Under the pieces are notes generated by a model. The model was not told where the DNA came from. It made no database searches and saw only the letters and a program-made list of their open reading frames with translations. From Prochlorococcus sp. AG-418-O03 (lineage in GTDB: Bacteria; Cyanobacteriota; Cyanobacteriia; PCC-6307; Cyanobiaceae), in assembly GCA_003213855.1 (NCBI GenBank), contig QCMJ01000003.1:1-64000 (forward strand): DNA of 64,000 nt, in the 5' to 3' direction. A program made the translations under genes and the position numbers. Below are positions 46,982 through 57,836 of the stretch, piece by piece; the stretch's first letter is position 1; each line of letters starts with the position of its first letter.

Positions 46982-47388
46982 AATCTTAAATTTGTTTATT
47001 TATCAATATTAAAAATTATGTTCTACACCTGCGAGTTAACTTTATTAAAAACAAAGGTTCTTTGTAGATAAACAAATTATTTAAAATTTATTTAGCCTTC
47101 TTTAAATATAGATTCTTTGTATTTGCCTGATCTGATGTAAATAACAAAATTAAGATAGTTCCAACTAGAAATGAAAAAATCATTGTCAAACCAACAACTT
47201 CAACCATTTCACTAGGCAGATAATTTAGAAACATTAATGAATAGATCTCTTATCTTAAACTTAGCAATTGTATTTTTTATGTAAAGTAAGTATTCCTCCT
47301 TAAATTTCGAAAAAACTTTATGAGACTTTATAATCTTGATTTATTTTTATTTGCGGGATAAATCTAGTTCTAGCCGATCACAATTTTC

Positions 47389-47679
47389 TTACTTAGCTAT
47401 TCCTATTTTCTTAAGCAACTTTAGGTAAGGCAAGGCCCAATTACCAAAGGTGAAAGAGATTGTAGCATTTTTTGTAGTTGGCAATAATGTTTTAGAACGA
47501 ATAGAGACTAATTTAGAAAATTTCTTAATAGTCTCTGCTTCTAGATTATCCATATACAAATTTTTTTGAACACCTTTATTTTTCTTCTGTGGTAAAAAAT
47601 TTTCTATAAGCCATAAAACTTGATCTATATTTGATTTATTGGGTGAGGTTTTAATTTGTTTATTTTTCTTTTTAAACAT
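47389..47679 (-). CDS. hypothetical protein
   Basis: 96-aa ORF. Confidence 0.4.
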   Translation of the reverse strand: MFKKKNKQIKTSPNKSNIDQVLWLIENFLPQKKNKGVQKNLYMDNLEAETIKKFSKLVSIRSKTLLPTTKNATISFTFGNWALPYLKLLKKIGIAK

Positions 47680-47879
47680 ATTTATTTACCTCTTAATTGC
47701 TGAATTAAATTTGCCATTTATATAATTTAAATCAATAGTAAAAGCATCAAAATTATGTTCTTTTTAATAATCGATAATCGGAAAAAAAATTAATAATTAC
47801 GTTGTTTTTATAAAAATAAAAAAAGAGAGGGATAAAACCCCCTCTTAATTGATCAGTTTCAAAAAAGAATTTAATTTTT

Positions 47880-48041
47880 TTAGTCTTTAAATTTCATTTC
47901 TTTTTGTGTTTTCCTGATTCTTTCTTCAAAGACGGATCTTCTGTATGGAGTAACTTCTCCACTTTTAGTAGCCAAAAGTTGGGCTTCATGTAGCCTATTG
48001 GCTCTTTTGATTTTTTCTCTTATTTGTAAGAGGTTATTCAT
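47880..48041 (-). CDS. small hypothetical protein (53 aa)
   Basis: Read by eye: MNNLLQIREKIKRANRLHEAQLLATKSGEVTPYRRSVFEERIRKTQKEMKFKD. Confidence 0.5.
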   Translation of the reverse strand: MNNLLQIREKIKRANRLHEAQLLATKSGEVTPYRRSVFEERIRKTQKEMKFKD

Positions 48042-48229
48042 GGTCTTTTGCAGTTAATGAGAATCCCGTTCCCTACTCCCATTGCATGCGTCCAGAGATA
48101 TAAACTTGGATGAACGTTAATGAACGTTAACATCTTTAAAAAAATTCCGCGAGAGTAATTTTTACTAATTTTTCTCAAAAAAATAAATATTAAATAAATA
48201 GTATGAATAAGCTTTTAATAATACGTAAA

Positions 48230-48505
48230 TTAGGATAAGAAAATTGTTTGCGACCCATCATTATTATCCTGAATCACTATTTTTTTATTTGGGAAAATAT
48301 CTGATAATATTCTTTCCAAATTTGAATTATCTGAAGGAATTATATTACTCATTTTTTTTGAATTAATCTTCCAATTTTCATCTACAAATAGTTCTTTATC
48401 TTCATCTTTTTTATTCTCCAGTGATGTCTTATTTAGAATATTAAGTAATAATTCTGAATCATAATCTATAAATTCTTCAGGGCTCTCTTTTAAATTTTCA
48501 ATCAT
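48230..48505 (-). CDS. hypothetical protein
   Basis: 91-aa ORF. Confidence 0.4.
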   Translation of the reverse strand: MIENLKESPEEFIDYDSELLLNILNKTSLENKKDEDKELFVDENWKINSKKMSNIIPSDNSNLERILSDIFPNKKIVIQDNNDGSQTIFLS

Positions 48506-48847
48506 TATTTAGAAATCTAATGTTTCTAAATCTTGCATGAGAAATTTGAATAATACAAGGTATTAATTACCTAAAAATTTCTCTCAAGATAAAAAATCCG
48601 GATGGAATTAAAATATTTTTCATTAGAAAATTTAATTTAAAAAGATTAATTAATCATTTACACAATTTATTTACTTGTTAAGTTGGAAATAAAAGAATCA
48701 GGTAAAGTGACAAGAGTAATTAACAAAAAAATTAGACTTATAAGATGGTTAAACTCAGGCATGATATTACCATTTATCCTTATGGCTGCATTTTCATCTA
48801 TTATTCTTTATTGTGTTTTATTTATCCTAATAAAATAGCTTTCTAAT

Positions 48848-48982
48848 TTAAGCAGCTAAGTTTTCCTCTGATTTAGACATAATAATTGCAGCTTTTTTTA
48901 ATAAACTAACTACTTCTTTTCTTCCAACTGCATTATCAGCTTGACGCATTATTTCAGCATATTTTTTATTTATTTTTTTCAT
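48848..48982 (-). CDS. small hypothetical protein (44 aa)
   Basis: Read by eye: MKKINKKYAEIMRQADNAVGRKEVVSLLKKAAIIMSKSEENLAA. Confidence 0.45.
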   Translation of the reverse strand: MKKINKKYAEIMRQADNAVGRKEVVSLLKKAAIIMSKSEENLAA

Positions 48983-49164
48983 AAATAGTTTTAATTTGTT
49001 CTAAAATTACAACACCATATGATGGTGTCAATCTTAAATAATTATCATAAATTATTTCTTTGATTATTTTTGCATAATAAAAATTGCTCATTAATTATCC
49101 TTAAAGTTTTTTTTAATTGATCACGCCGAAGAATCATATATATGAAAATTAACAATCCTTATAA

Positions 49165-49407
49165 TTAAGCAATATTAAAGGATTTAAAAACATAAAATAA
49201 ACCTCCGATTAGGATCAATATTGCAGCTCCATAACAAAGAAAAGGAATAATTGGATATTTATACAATGTAGACCTTACTTTTTGTTGTATGGCTTTTTTA
49301 TCAATTTGAGAAAACATTATATCTCCAGTTTTTTCTCTAGGCGAAATACCTAAATTTTTTCTTCTCTTTGCCTCTCCCATAATTAATACTGAGGTATTCC
49401 CATACAT
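49165..49407 (-). CDS. DUF2839-like protein (start likely MGEAKRRK)
   Basis: MGEAKRRKNLGISPREKTGD...YKYPIIPFLCYGAAILILIGGL; paralog of 46784. Confidence 0.65.
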   Translation of the reverse strand: MYGNTSVLIMGEAKRRKNLGISPREKTGDIMFSQIDKKAIQQKVRSTLYKYPIIPFLCYGAAILILIGGLFYVFKSFNIA

Positions 49408-49613
49408 TTTAAATAATTGTTATCAGCTAAATCTAAAATTTGATTCCATTCTTCATGAGATGTTTCCAAATTATTTTTAAAATCTTTTTCAAATTTAAGA
49501 ATACATCTTTTTTCTATATTTTCTGGAGAATTATAATTTCTAAAAAAAGTAACACTCAAATACGATAATAATGAAAAAATTATAATTACTTTAGCAATTC
49601 TAAAACTATTCAT
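49383..49613 (-). CDS. small hypothetical protein
   Basis: 76-aa ORF with N-terminal TM. Confidence 0.45.
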   Translation of the reverse strand: MNSFRIAKVIIIFSLLSYLSVTFFRNYNSPENIEKRCILKFEKDFKNNLETSHEEWNQILDLADNNYLKCMGIPQY

Positions 49614-49691
49614 ATCTTAGATGATATTTCCTTATAAATAAGTTACTTCTTGGTTTTATAATAAATTTAATCTATTTAAAACAATTATCAA

Positions 49692-49889
49692 ATGATAAAT
49701 TCGGTAAATTTTAACCATTTGCCTGTTCAGGATTTGGTTGTTTCAGGGTTAATAATCTTTATAATGTCGACGATTATTGCCAATATTTACGACCCATTAT
49801 TAGGAATAACTTATGCATTTGGGAATATAATTACTCTTACCTTTTTGAGCTGGTTATATAAAGAGACTTGGAGTGATCCAAGGAAATAA
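49692..49889 (+). CDS. small membrane hypothetical protein
   Basis: 65-aa ORF, hydrophobic. Confidence 0.4.
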   Translation: MINSVNFNHLPVQDLVVSGLIIFIMSTIIANIYDPLLGITYAFGNIITLTFLSWLYKETWSDPRK

Positions 49890-50162
49890 ATATAATAAAG
49901 AAAAAAGATAAATAAAAAACTACTTCTGTATTTTTAATTTCGAAGAATACTTCAAATTAACAATGTACGTTGCAAGAAGAGAGAGTATCAAAAAAAATAA
50001 TAAGCTTTCCAAGGTAGATTGGGGCATAACCATGAGTAGTACCAAAAATGATATATCTTTAAAGAAACGAATTCTGAAAAAAAATCAACCCTTTCATCAT
50101 TTTTTATTCTCAAACTTATAAATTTAATTTATCTTATAAAATCTCTAAGATTTAGATTGATT

Positions 50163-50519
50163 TTAATTTGAAAAATATTTTTCAGCCCTTCTAAAGGCTT
50201 TTACGGCTCCTTTATAATCAAGATTTTTTAATTTTTCCTTACTTTTTTGTTCCAGCATTTTTACTATTTGATTTCTCTTTATTTCATCAATTTTCAGCTT
50301 ATGATCGAAAATAAGATCAAATTTTGAGGAATACAATCTAGATAATTCTTCTCTATATTTTTCAATAATTTTTTCATCACAAGATTTGGATTTCAAAATT
50401 GCATTAGCCTTCATTTTGTCATCTATTGCCCCTTTAAAATTTCCTTGTTTAAATTTCTTCTCACTTGATCTAGTTAGCTTAATAATATTTCCCAATATCA
50501 ATTCATTAGAATCTTTCAT
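50163..50519 (-). CDS. hypothetical protein
   Basis: 118-aa ORF; helical, KGAVKAFRRAEKYF. Confidence 0.5.
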   Translation of the reverse strand: MKDSNELILGNIIKLTRSSEKKFKQGNFKGAIDDKMKANAILKSKSCDEKIIEKYREELSRLYSSKFDLIFDHKLKIDEIKRNQIVKMLEQKSKEKLKNLDYKGAVKAFRRAEKYFSN

Positions 50520-50598
50520 TTATTTATCTGAGCATAGATTAATGCTATCAGAATAAAGAAAAAACAACTTATTTTTTAATACTCAAATAATTAAATAA

Positions 50599-50898
50599 TT
50601 AACCAATAACAAGTCCTTTTTCAAGAAGTAAATCGAAAACCTCCACACTTTTCGTTTTCCCAAATTGGGGGGGTTTATGTAAATCTAATATTTCAGCAAG
50701 GCACATAATCCAATAAGTATCTTTTTTTAAATTTAGACCTTCACAAATATGGGTGGGGGCCGATTTAAAACACCCAAAATCTGTTGATATATTAATGTTC
50801 ATGATTTGAGTTTCAAGTTCCAGACTTAAAAGTTCAATTTCTTGCTCAGAAAGGGATGTCCCAAAAGAATATGATTCAATTAAAAGTTGATAATTCAT
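50599..50898 (-). CDS. hypothetical protein
   Basis: 99-aa ORF. Confidence 0.45.
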   Translation of the reverse strand: MNYQLLIESYSFGTSLSEQEIELLSLELETQIMNINISTDFGCFKSAPTHICEGLNLKKDTYWIMCLAEILDLHKPPQFGKTKSVEVFDLLLEKGLVIG

Positions 50899-50913
50899 AA
50901 AAGATTTATTTTT

Positions 50914-51237
50914 TCAAGAAATCCATCGAGTTATTTTTGTACCCTCATAAATATGCCCTGAAGCTTCAACAATAGGTTTTGTTTCAGGATTCATAAAAAT
51001 ATCGTATAGAACATTTTCTGGTCCTTGAAAAATTACAGTTGCCCTTTTAGGATCATCTATTGATTTACCAATATAAAATGTTTTTACACCCATTTCTTTA
51101 AACATCGACTGCTGTTCCTTAGCATTCATATGAGATTCATATTGTTCAAACGTATTACTAAGTTGAAAATCTAGAATAGTCGTTTCAATGGTCATGGTAG
51201 TTATAAGATATTTTTTAGATTTTAAATCTTTTTGCAA
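50914..51237 (-). CDS. small DUF3764-like protein
   Basis: TTILDFQLSNTFEQYESHMNAKEQQSMFKEMGVKTFYIGKSIDDPKRATVIFQGPENVLYDIF; family name uncertain. Confidence 0.45.
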   Translation of the reverse strand: MQKDLKSKKYLITTMTIETTILDFQLSNTFEQYESHMNAKEQQSMFKEMGVKTFYIGKSIDDPKRATVIFQGPENVLYDIFMNPETKPIVEASGHIYEGTKITRWIS

Positions 51238-51332
51238 AAAATAATTGAATAAAGATTAGTTTTTATTAAGCAAGGTATTAACTAATTTTTACTTGTGAGT
51301 TATAAATCAACTATAAAAAATAGATTTTAATT

Positions 51333-52676
51333 TTGGACTCAAAAATTTCTCCAAGAGAACAATGGACTAGTAAGTTGGGATTCATTCTTGCAGCTGCTGG
51401 TAGCGCAGTAGGTCTTGGTAACCTTTGGGGTTTCGCCTACAGAGCCTCTCAAGGTGGAGGTGCTGCTTTTGTACTTTTATACGTACTAATCGTTTTAATT
51501 GTATGCCTTCCGGTATTTGTTGCTGAAATGGCTTTAGGAAGAAACGCTACCGCCAGCACATTGCTTGCACCAGTAAAGCTAGCTGGAAAAAATTGGTATC
51601 CATTAGGAATTCTTTTCTTTATAGCTCCCTTGGGAATAGCATCATATTATTCAGTCATAATGGGGTGGACCGCAGATACCTTGTTCCATTCATTATTTTT
51701 TGGATTACCAAAAAATTTAAGTGAAGCAGAAACTTTCTTTGGCTCAATTAGTAGTGGTAGCAGTGTTTTATTGGGCCACCTATTAAGTCTCGTTCTTACT
51801 GCCATAATAGTTTCATCAGGGATAAAAAAAGGAATCGAAAAGGTAACAAGATTCTTTATGCCTATACTTTTTATAATTCTTCTATCTCTTGCAATATGGG
51901 CCACTTCACTTTCAGGCGCATGGGAAGGATATAAAACATTTTTGTTTAAATTTGACTTTGATGAATTAAGGAACCCTCAAACCATAAGAAATGCTTTTAC
52001 TCAAGCTTTCTTTTCGTTAAGTTTAGGAATTGGAGTAATGGTGACTTACGCTTCCTATCTAAATAAAAAGAGTAATCTTCCAAAACTAAGTATTGGAGTA
52101 GCATCATTGGATACTTTGGTGGGTCTTATGGCAGGACTTATTACTTTTCCGATTGTTTTAACGTTTGGTTTAAATGATGCTATTTCTGAATCAACAGTTG
52201 GTGCATTATTTATATCAATTCCTACGGGCCTTGGTTCATATGGAGCGGTTGGAAGAATTGTAGCTGTTGCATTTTTCGCACTAGCTTATATTGCAGCAAT
52301 AACTTCCTCTGTTTCATTATTGGAAGTTCCAGTTTCCTCTTTAATGGATAAATTTGGTTTTAAAAGAGAAAAATCTGTTTGGCTGATAACTCTTTTCTTA
52401 TTCTTAGCAGGCATTCCTTCTGCATTAAACTTAAACATTCTTGGAACTATTGATTCGATTTTTGGAGGGGTATTACTTATCTTTGGTGGATTCTTGGTTA
52501 CTTTCTTTATGGGATGGGTAGTACCTGGAAAGTTTAATGAAGAACTTAGTGATTCAAAAGTTGGAATCAAAACGACACGTTATTTGAAATTCATGACAAG
52601 ATGGGTTGCTCCCCCAATTATTGGTTTTGGACTTTTTATTAGTGTATTTGATTTACTTAAAGGCTGGGTAAGTTAA
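51333..52676 (+). CDS. sodium-dependent (SNF/NSS-family) transporter
   Basis: WTSKLGFILAAAGSAVGLGNLWGFAYRASQGGGAAFVLLY; multi-TM. Confidence 0.93.
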   Translation: MDSKISPREQWTSKLGFILAAAGSAVGLGNLWGFAYRASQGGGAAFVLLYVLIVLIVCLPVFVAEMALGRNATASTLLAPVKLAGKNWYPLGILFFIAPLGIASYYSVIMGWTADTLFHSLFFGLPKNLSEAETFFGSISSGSSVLLGHLLSLVLTAIIVSSGIKKGIEKVTRFFMPILFIILLSLAIWATSLSGAWEGYKTFLFKFDFDELRNPQTIRNAFTQAFFSLSLGIGVMVTYASYLNKKSNLPKLSIGVASLDTLVGLMAGLITFPIVLTFGLNDAISESTVGALFISIPTGLGSYGAVGRIVAVAFFALAYIAAITSSVSLLEVPVSSLMDKFGFKREKSVWLITLFLFLAGIPSALNLNILGTIDSIFGGVLLIFGGFLVTFFMGWVVPGKFNEELSDSKVGIKTTRYLKFMTRWVAPPIIGFGLFISVFDLLKGWVS

Positions 52677-53077
52677 AAATAAATAAAAATTTAAATGTAT
52701 AAAATTGAATAATTTTACTGCGATATAGTGCGGAAATAGGGGGAGGGGCACAAGTCAAAAAAAGATAAAATAGTTTAACTTTTTCGCATTATTTTTGATC
52801 AAACTCAAAAAAATACTAGTCAATAATTTAGTATTTGCAATGGTTATTAATAAAAAATTGATATGAAGACTAAGTCCTTTGTTTTATTACTAAAGTCTAA
52901 ATATTTTTCTCAAGAAAATGTTTTACTGCGGAACCTTTTTTTAATGAAGTATTAAAATTTAACTTATATTTAATCTCGAACGTATCGGCAAAAACCAACC
53001 CTAATAGAAACTATATAAAATACATTTAGATGTTTTATTTAAAGAAATTAGAACGCCTACAAGAATAGATAGCAAAT

Positions 53078-54784
53078 TTGATGTCAACCAAATCTGATTC
53101 ATTAAAAGGAAAGCTTACAGAAAATTTTTATGAATTTTCTCTACTATCTGATTATTCTTTTATGAATTCTCTTAAAGCAGATCCTAAATCAACAAAAGAT
53201 GGAAATGATCATAAGCCGCGTTCAGTATATTCAGGTCATTACGTACCAGTTGTTCCAACTGCTATTCCAGATCCAGAATATATTTCCCATAGCAACAAAC
53301 TTTTTAAAGAACTAAGGCTAAGCTCAGATCTTATTAAAGACCAAAATTTTTGTCGTTTTTTCTCAGGCGATATTTCTGTTGCTAAATATCCAATGAGTCC
53401 TGTTGGTTGGGCAACAGGTTATGCATTATCAATTTACGGGACTGAATATACCCAGCAATGTCCTTTTGGAACTGGCAATGGTTATGGCGATGGCAGAGCA
53501 ATTTCTGTTTTTGAAGGTTTATTCAATGGGAAAAGAATGGAAATGCAAGTTAAAGGAGGAGGTCCAACTCCCTATTGTCGTGGAGCAGATGGTAGAGCTG
53601 TCTTAAGGTCTAGCGTACGAGAATTTCTCGCACAGGAATTAATGAATGCCTTGGGAATTCCTACCTCAAGATCTTTAACACTTTATGTCTCACGTTCAGA
53701 AATAGTTAGAAGACCCTGGTATTCCAAAGGGTCCAGATATTTTGAACCAGATATCATGATTGATAATCAAGCGGCAATTACTACGAGAGTCGCTCCATCT
53801 TTTTTACGTGTAGGCCAAATTGAACTTTTTGCAAGACGAGTTCGTAATAATGCGCATGATGAGGCCCTCAATGAACTAAAGATGATAGTTCAACATCTAA
53901 TTGATAGAAATTATAAAGATGAAATTGAATATGAGATTTCAATTGAAAGTAAAGTAATAAAACTGGCTTCTTTATACAGATCAAGACTTATATCACTTAT
54001 AGCCAACTGGATGAGAGTTGGTTATTGCCAGGGTAATTTCAATAGTGATAATTGTGCTGCTGGAGGTTATACCTTGGATTATGGCCCCTTTGGATTCTGT
54101 GAATTATTTGATCCAAGATTTCAGCCATGGACAGGTGGAGGTGAACATTTCTCATTTTTTAACCAGCCTTCTGCAGCGGCAATCAACTTTAAAACATTCT
54201 GTTCATCTCTTAGTCCTTTACTTTCACAAAGCAAACAAGATCAAGAAAAGTTAGATCAAATCGAAAAAGACTTTTCTGAATTAATGAATAAGGAATTGAT
54301 GAAAATTTGGGCAAACAAGCTTGGTTTAGAACATTACAACGAAACTCTAATAAATGAATTTTTTAATCTCATGGTCATTTCAAAAGCAGACTATACAATT
54401 TTGTTCCGTAAACTCTCTGAAATACCTGATAACTTAGATTCTTTAAAAGACAGTTTCTATTTACCAATTAATGACGAGCTCAATAATAGGTGGGAAGTAT
54501 GGCTTGAAAACTGGCAATCAGATTTGAAGAAAGAGGGGAATATTAAAGAAAAATCAGCATCAATGAAATCCCTTAATCCAGTCTATACTTGGCGCGAATG
54601 GATGGTCGTTCCCGCATATGAAGAAGCTGAAAAGGGAAATTACAAAAAAATAAAAGAGTTACAGGATGTCTTTAGCAATCCATATGTAGAACAACCCCCA
54701 GAAATAGATCAAAAATATAATCGACTAAAGCCAAGCCAGTATTTTAACTACGGAGGAGTATCTCATTACAGTTGTTCTTCATAA
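53078..54784 (+). CDS. selO: SelO/YdiU-family protein adenylyltransferase
   Basis: YGDGRAISVFEGLFNGKRMEMQVKGGGPTPYCRGADGRAVLRSSVREFLAQELMNALGIPTSRSL. Confidence 0.85.
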   Translation: MMSTKSDSLKGKLTENFYEFSLLSDYSFMNSLKADPKSTKDGNDHKPRSVYSGHYVPVVPTAIPDPEYISHSNKLFKELRLSSDLIKDQNFCRFFSGDISVAKYPMSPVGWATGYALSIYGTEYTQQCPFGTGNGYGDGRAISVFEGLFNGKRMEMQVKGGGPTPYCRGADGRAVLRSSVREFLAQELMNALGIPTSRSLTLYVSRSEIVRRPWYSKGSRYFEPDIMIDNQAAITTRVAPSFLRVGQIELFARRVRNNAHDEALNELKMIVQHLIDRNYKDEIEYEISIESKVIKLASLYRSRLISLIANWMRVGYCQGNFNSDNCAAGGYTLDYGPFGFCELFDPRFQPWTGGGEHFSFFNQPSAAAINFKTFCSSLSPLLSQSKQDQEKLDQIEKDFSELMNKELMKIWANKLGLEHYNETLINEFFNLMVISKADYTILFRKLSEIPDNLDSLKDSFYLPINDELNNRWEVWLENWQSDLKKEGNIKEKSASMKSLNPVYTWREWMVVPAYEEAEKGNYKKIKELQDVFSNPYVEQPPEIDQKYNRLKPSQYFNYGGVSHYSCSS

Positions 54785-54826
54785 AAGTTCAATCCTCATA
54801 CTGATAGAACACCTTTGAGAAAAATA

Positions 54827-55267
54827 TTATTTATTTATGGCCGTAGGCATTCCAACTACTGATACAACTCCCACATGAAGTATGGCCGGCTTCTTTCCAA
54901 CATTTTTCACATAGTGTGGGGCCCCATTATTACTCTCTATAAATGCATCACCCGCTTTAAAGAAATTATTTTCTTCACCCCTCACATGCTTTAATTTTCC
55001 TCTGGTAACATGAATCAACATTGGAGAAGGATGAGTATGAATTGGAGTTTTCAACCCAACTGGAATTTTTACTTTTAAGAGTCTTAATTCAGGCTTACCC
55101 TCAAGATAATTAAAATTTTTACCACTTAGTCCTTTTGAACTTTGAATAATAGGTATAACTTCAATCTTTTCTTCAGCAAGAGAAGGTTGTGGTAAAGCTA
55201 AAGTCCCCATAAAAAGTAAACAAAATGGAATAAATGTTTTTATTTTCATTAGATATTTGAGTTTCAC
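54827..55267 (-). CDS. secreted cupin-domain protein
   Basis: Signal peptide; LKTPIHTHPSPMLIHVTRGKLKHVRGEENNFFKAGDAFIESNNGAPHYVKN. Confidence 0.8.
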   Translation of the reverse strand: MKLKYLMKIKTFIPFCLLFMGTLALPQPSLAEEKIEVIPIIQSSKGLSGKNFNYLEGKPELRLLKVKIPVGLKTPIHTHPSPMLIHVTRGKLKHVRGEENNFFKAGDAFIESNNGAPHYVKNVGKKPAILHVGVVSVVGMPTAINK

Positions 55268-55537
55268 TAATAATAGATAGCTTCCAAAAAAAATAAACTA
55301 ATTTATTTTTTATATAACTTTTCTAATTGCTTAATTTCCTCTCTTAAATTCTTACCTCTCTTATTTAATTTATTATTTTTAATAACTATCGGGATAATCC
55401 ACCAGGCTTGAAGACCTAAAAAGATAAATACTAGGATCAATAATTCAAAAGTACCAGGCTGCATTTGATAAATAACCCTTCTTTGTTAATAATATTATTC
55501 TAAAAGTTATTAAACATTCATGAGATTTGGAATTTTT

Positions 55538-55720
55538 CTAGGCTGCCTCTAATTCAATATTAAGTTCAATTCCCTTTGAAATGATTGCTTCTTTAAATTC
55601 AATAAGTTGGGAAATTATTCTTTGCTTCTCAGGATCAGTTTTGTGGATATCATCTAAAACTTCCTGCATTGCAAGTGTTACTTTTTGTAGTTTGATTTCT
55701 AGATCTTCCCTGTAGTTCAT
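55538..55720 (-). CDS. small hypothetical protein
   Basis: 60-aa ORF. Confidence 0.4.
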   Translation of the reverse strand: MNYREDLEIKLQKVTLAMQEVLDDIHKTDPEKQRIISQLIEFKEAIISKGIELNIELEAA

Positions 55721-55869
55721 AAGCTTAAAGAAATTATCTTATTTATTAAAAAACAAAATAATTATTAGTAAATAAGTACTTAACCTTAAAAGGATTGACA
55801 GCAAAACAAGGAGGATATAATTTGTAGTACAAACGTATTAATAATCAACCAGTCGATTAAAGATAAAGT

Positions 55870-56139
55870 ATGGAGCCTAAGTACTCATTTGGTTGTAGCA
55901 CTAGCAAACCCAACGGATGCCTACTAAATCCCGAAGGCAGCAAAATCATATTTTTCGAAGAATGCAAAAATTCTCCTAAACCTAATTTAAAAATTCATAC
56001 TCATCTTTTCTACACAAATCACCTTGGAGAACCTGGAGGGTACAAATCCTCTGAAAAATTCAACATAGATTCAGCTTGGGAAAAGTGGCACGAACTTCAC
56101 CAAAAAGGATGGACAGAAGTATCTCATAATTACGGATAA
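55870..56139 (+). CDS. small protein with DUF1651-like ending
   Basis: SAWEKWHELHQKGWTEV; upstream TTGACA-15-TATAAT at about 55797. Confidence 0.45.
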   Translation: MEPKYSFGCSTSKPNGCLLNPEGSKIIFFEECKNSPKPNLKIHTHLFYTNHLGEPGGYKSSEKFNIDSAWEKWHELHQKGWTEVSHNYG

Positions 56140-56302
56140 GTGATCCTGCCAAGAAAAAGACTTTATGTTTTTATGAGCTTAAGAGTTTCCTAAACTATGG
56201 AATTCGGTATCAAAAATAAATAATCAATATTTATTGACATTTGTATATGAGGAAACATTAAATTGTCTAAAATCTCATAAGAATAAATGAATAAAAATTA
56301 AT

Positions 56303-57826
56303 ATGCAATATTATTTAAATGATAAAAAATTAAATAAGATTGAAAAGCAAAAGGCGGAGAAAGATGGTCTGAAAATTTTTGAAGAATTAGATGATTATGC
56401 TCTTAAAGGGTGGGAAGAGATGGATGAAGTAGATTTGCAAATGCGCTTAAAGTGGTATGGCCTTTTTTGGAGACCAAAAACTCCTGGAAGATTTATGATG
56501 AGGCTTAGAGTTCCCAATGGAATTTTAAACTCTAATCAGTTGAGAGTAATCGCTTCAATAGTTGCTAGATATGGAGAAGACGGTTCTGCAGATATAACAA
56601 CTAGGCAAAATATTCAATTAAGGGGGGTTTTGATAAATGATCTACCAGATATTATTAAAAGACTTAGAGAGGTTGATATTACATCCGTTCAGTCTGGAAT
56701 GGATAATCCAAGAAATGTTACTGGCAATCCAATAGCGGGAATTGATCCTGAAGAAATTATTGATACAAGAAAATATACTTCTGAATTAGAAGATTACTTA
56801 ACAAATTCTGGTAATGGTAACCCCGAATTCTCCAATTTACCGAGGAAGTGGAATACTGCAGTTGCCGGAGCAAAAGATAATTTTCTTCTACATAATGATC
56901 TTATCTTTCATCCTGTTTTTAAAAATGGAATATTAGGCTTTGGTGTCTGGGTAGGAGGAATTTTATCAGCAACTTTAAATGCTTATGCTATACCTCTAGA
57001 TGTCTGGGTAGTAGAAAAAGATATATGTAAAATAACTGGAATTATTACTTCCCTTTGGCGAGATAATGGAGATAGATTTCTAAGAAATAAAGGAAGATTT
57101 AGATATTATTTAAACTCTATAGGTATTGAAAAATTTAGAGAACTTGTAGAAGAAAAATTTGGAACTTTGTCGAACGATCCAGGCTCAATTTTCAACGAAA
57201 AACAAAGAAGTTTATTTGGCATTAATAAACAGAAACAAAACAATCTTTACTTTGCTGGATTACATATTCCTGTAGGAAGATTATGTGTAGAAGATATACA
57301 AGAAATTGCAAGATTAAGTGAAAAATATGGACAAAGTGAAGTAAGACTAACCGAAGATCAAAATCTAATTATTGTTGGCCTGAAAGATAACATTTTAGAA
57401 GAATTTGGTAATGAAGAAATTATTAATAAATTCAAATTAAATCCATCCCATTTTTCAGCGAGTACCGTTTCATGTACAGGGAGTAGTTATTGTAGCTTTG
57501 CTCTTGCAAATACCAAAGATATAGCAAGGAATATTTCTGAAAAATTAGATCGAGAACTTGAATTATCAGAGGAGGTTAAAATCCATTGGACAGGATGTCC
57601 AAATAATTGTGGACAAGCTCATATGGGTGGTATTGGCATGACCGGCACAAAGGTAAAAAAAGAGGGTGGTGGAACTGAGGATGGATATAATGTCAGTATT
57701 GGAGGAAGACAAGATCACCTGCAAACTTTAGGTGAAACCGAATTTAAAAAAGTTAGTAAACATGAAATTTATAATTTAATCAAAGAAATTTTAATCAACA
57801 AATTTAATGCAAGGTTAAAAACCTAA
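56303..57826 (+). CDS. nirA: ferredoxin-nitrite reductase NirA
   Basis: Siroheme/4Fe-4S motifs (TVSCTGSSYCSFALANTK...WTGCPNNCGQAHMGGIG); TTRQNIQLRG. Confidence 0.95.
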   Translation: MQYYLNDKKLNKIEKQKAEKDGLKIFEELDDYALKGWEEMDEVDLQMRLKWYGLFWRPKTPGRFMMRLRVPNGILNSNQLRVIASIVARYGEDGSADITTRQNIQLRGVLINDLPDIIKRLREVDITSVQSGMDNPRNVTGNPIAGIDPEEIIDTRKYTSELEDYLTNSGNGNPEFSNLPRKWNTAVAGAKDNFLLHNDLIFHPVFKNGILGFGVWVGGILSATLNAYAIPLDVWVVEKDICKITGIITSLWRDNGDRFLRNKGRFRYYLNSIGIEKFRELVEEKFGTLSNDPGSIFNEKQRSLFGINKQKQNNLYFAGLHIPVGRLCVEDIQEIARLSEKYGQSEVRLTEDQNLIIVGLKDNILEEFGNEEIINKFKLNPSHFSASTVSCTGSSYCSFALANTKDIARNISEKLDRELELSEEVKIHWTGCPNNCGQAHMGGIGMTGTKVKKEGGGTEDGYNVSIGGRQDHLQTLGETEFKKVSKHEIYNLIKEILINKFNARLKT

Positions 57827-57836
57827 AAATATATTA

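Noticed and set aside
56242-56260. Possible NtcA site upstream of nirA (GTATATGAGGAAAC)
   Set aside because: Does not match GTA-N8-TAC fully and spacing to a -10 is unclear.
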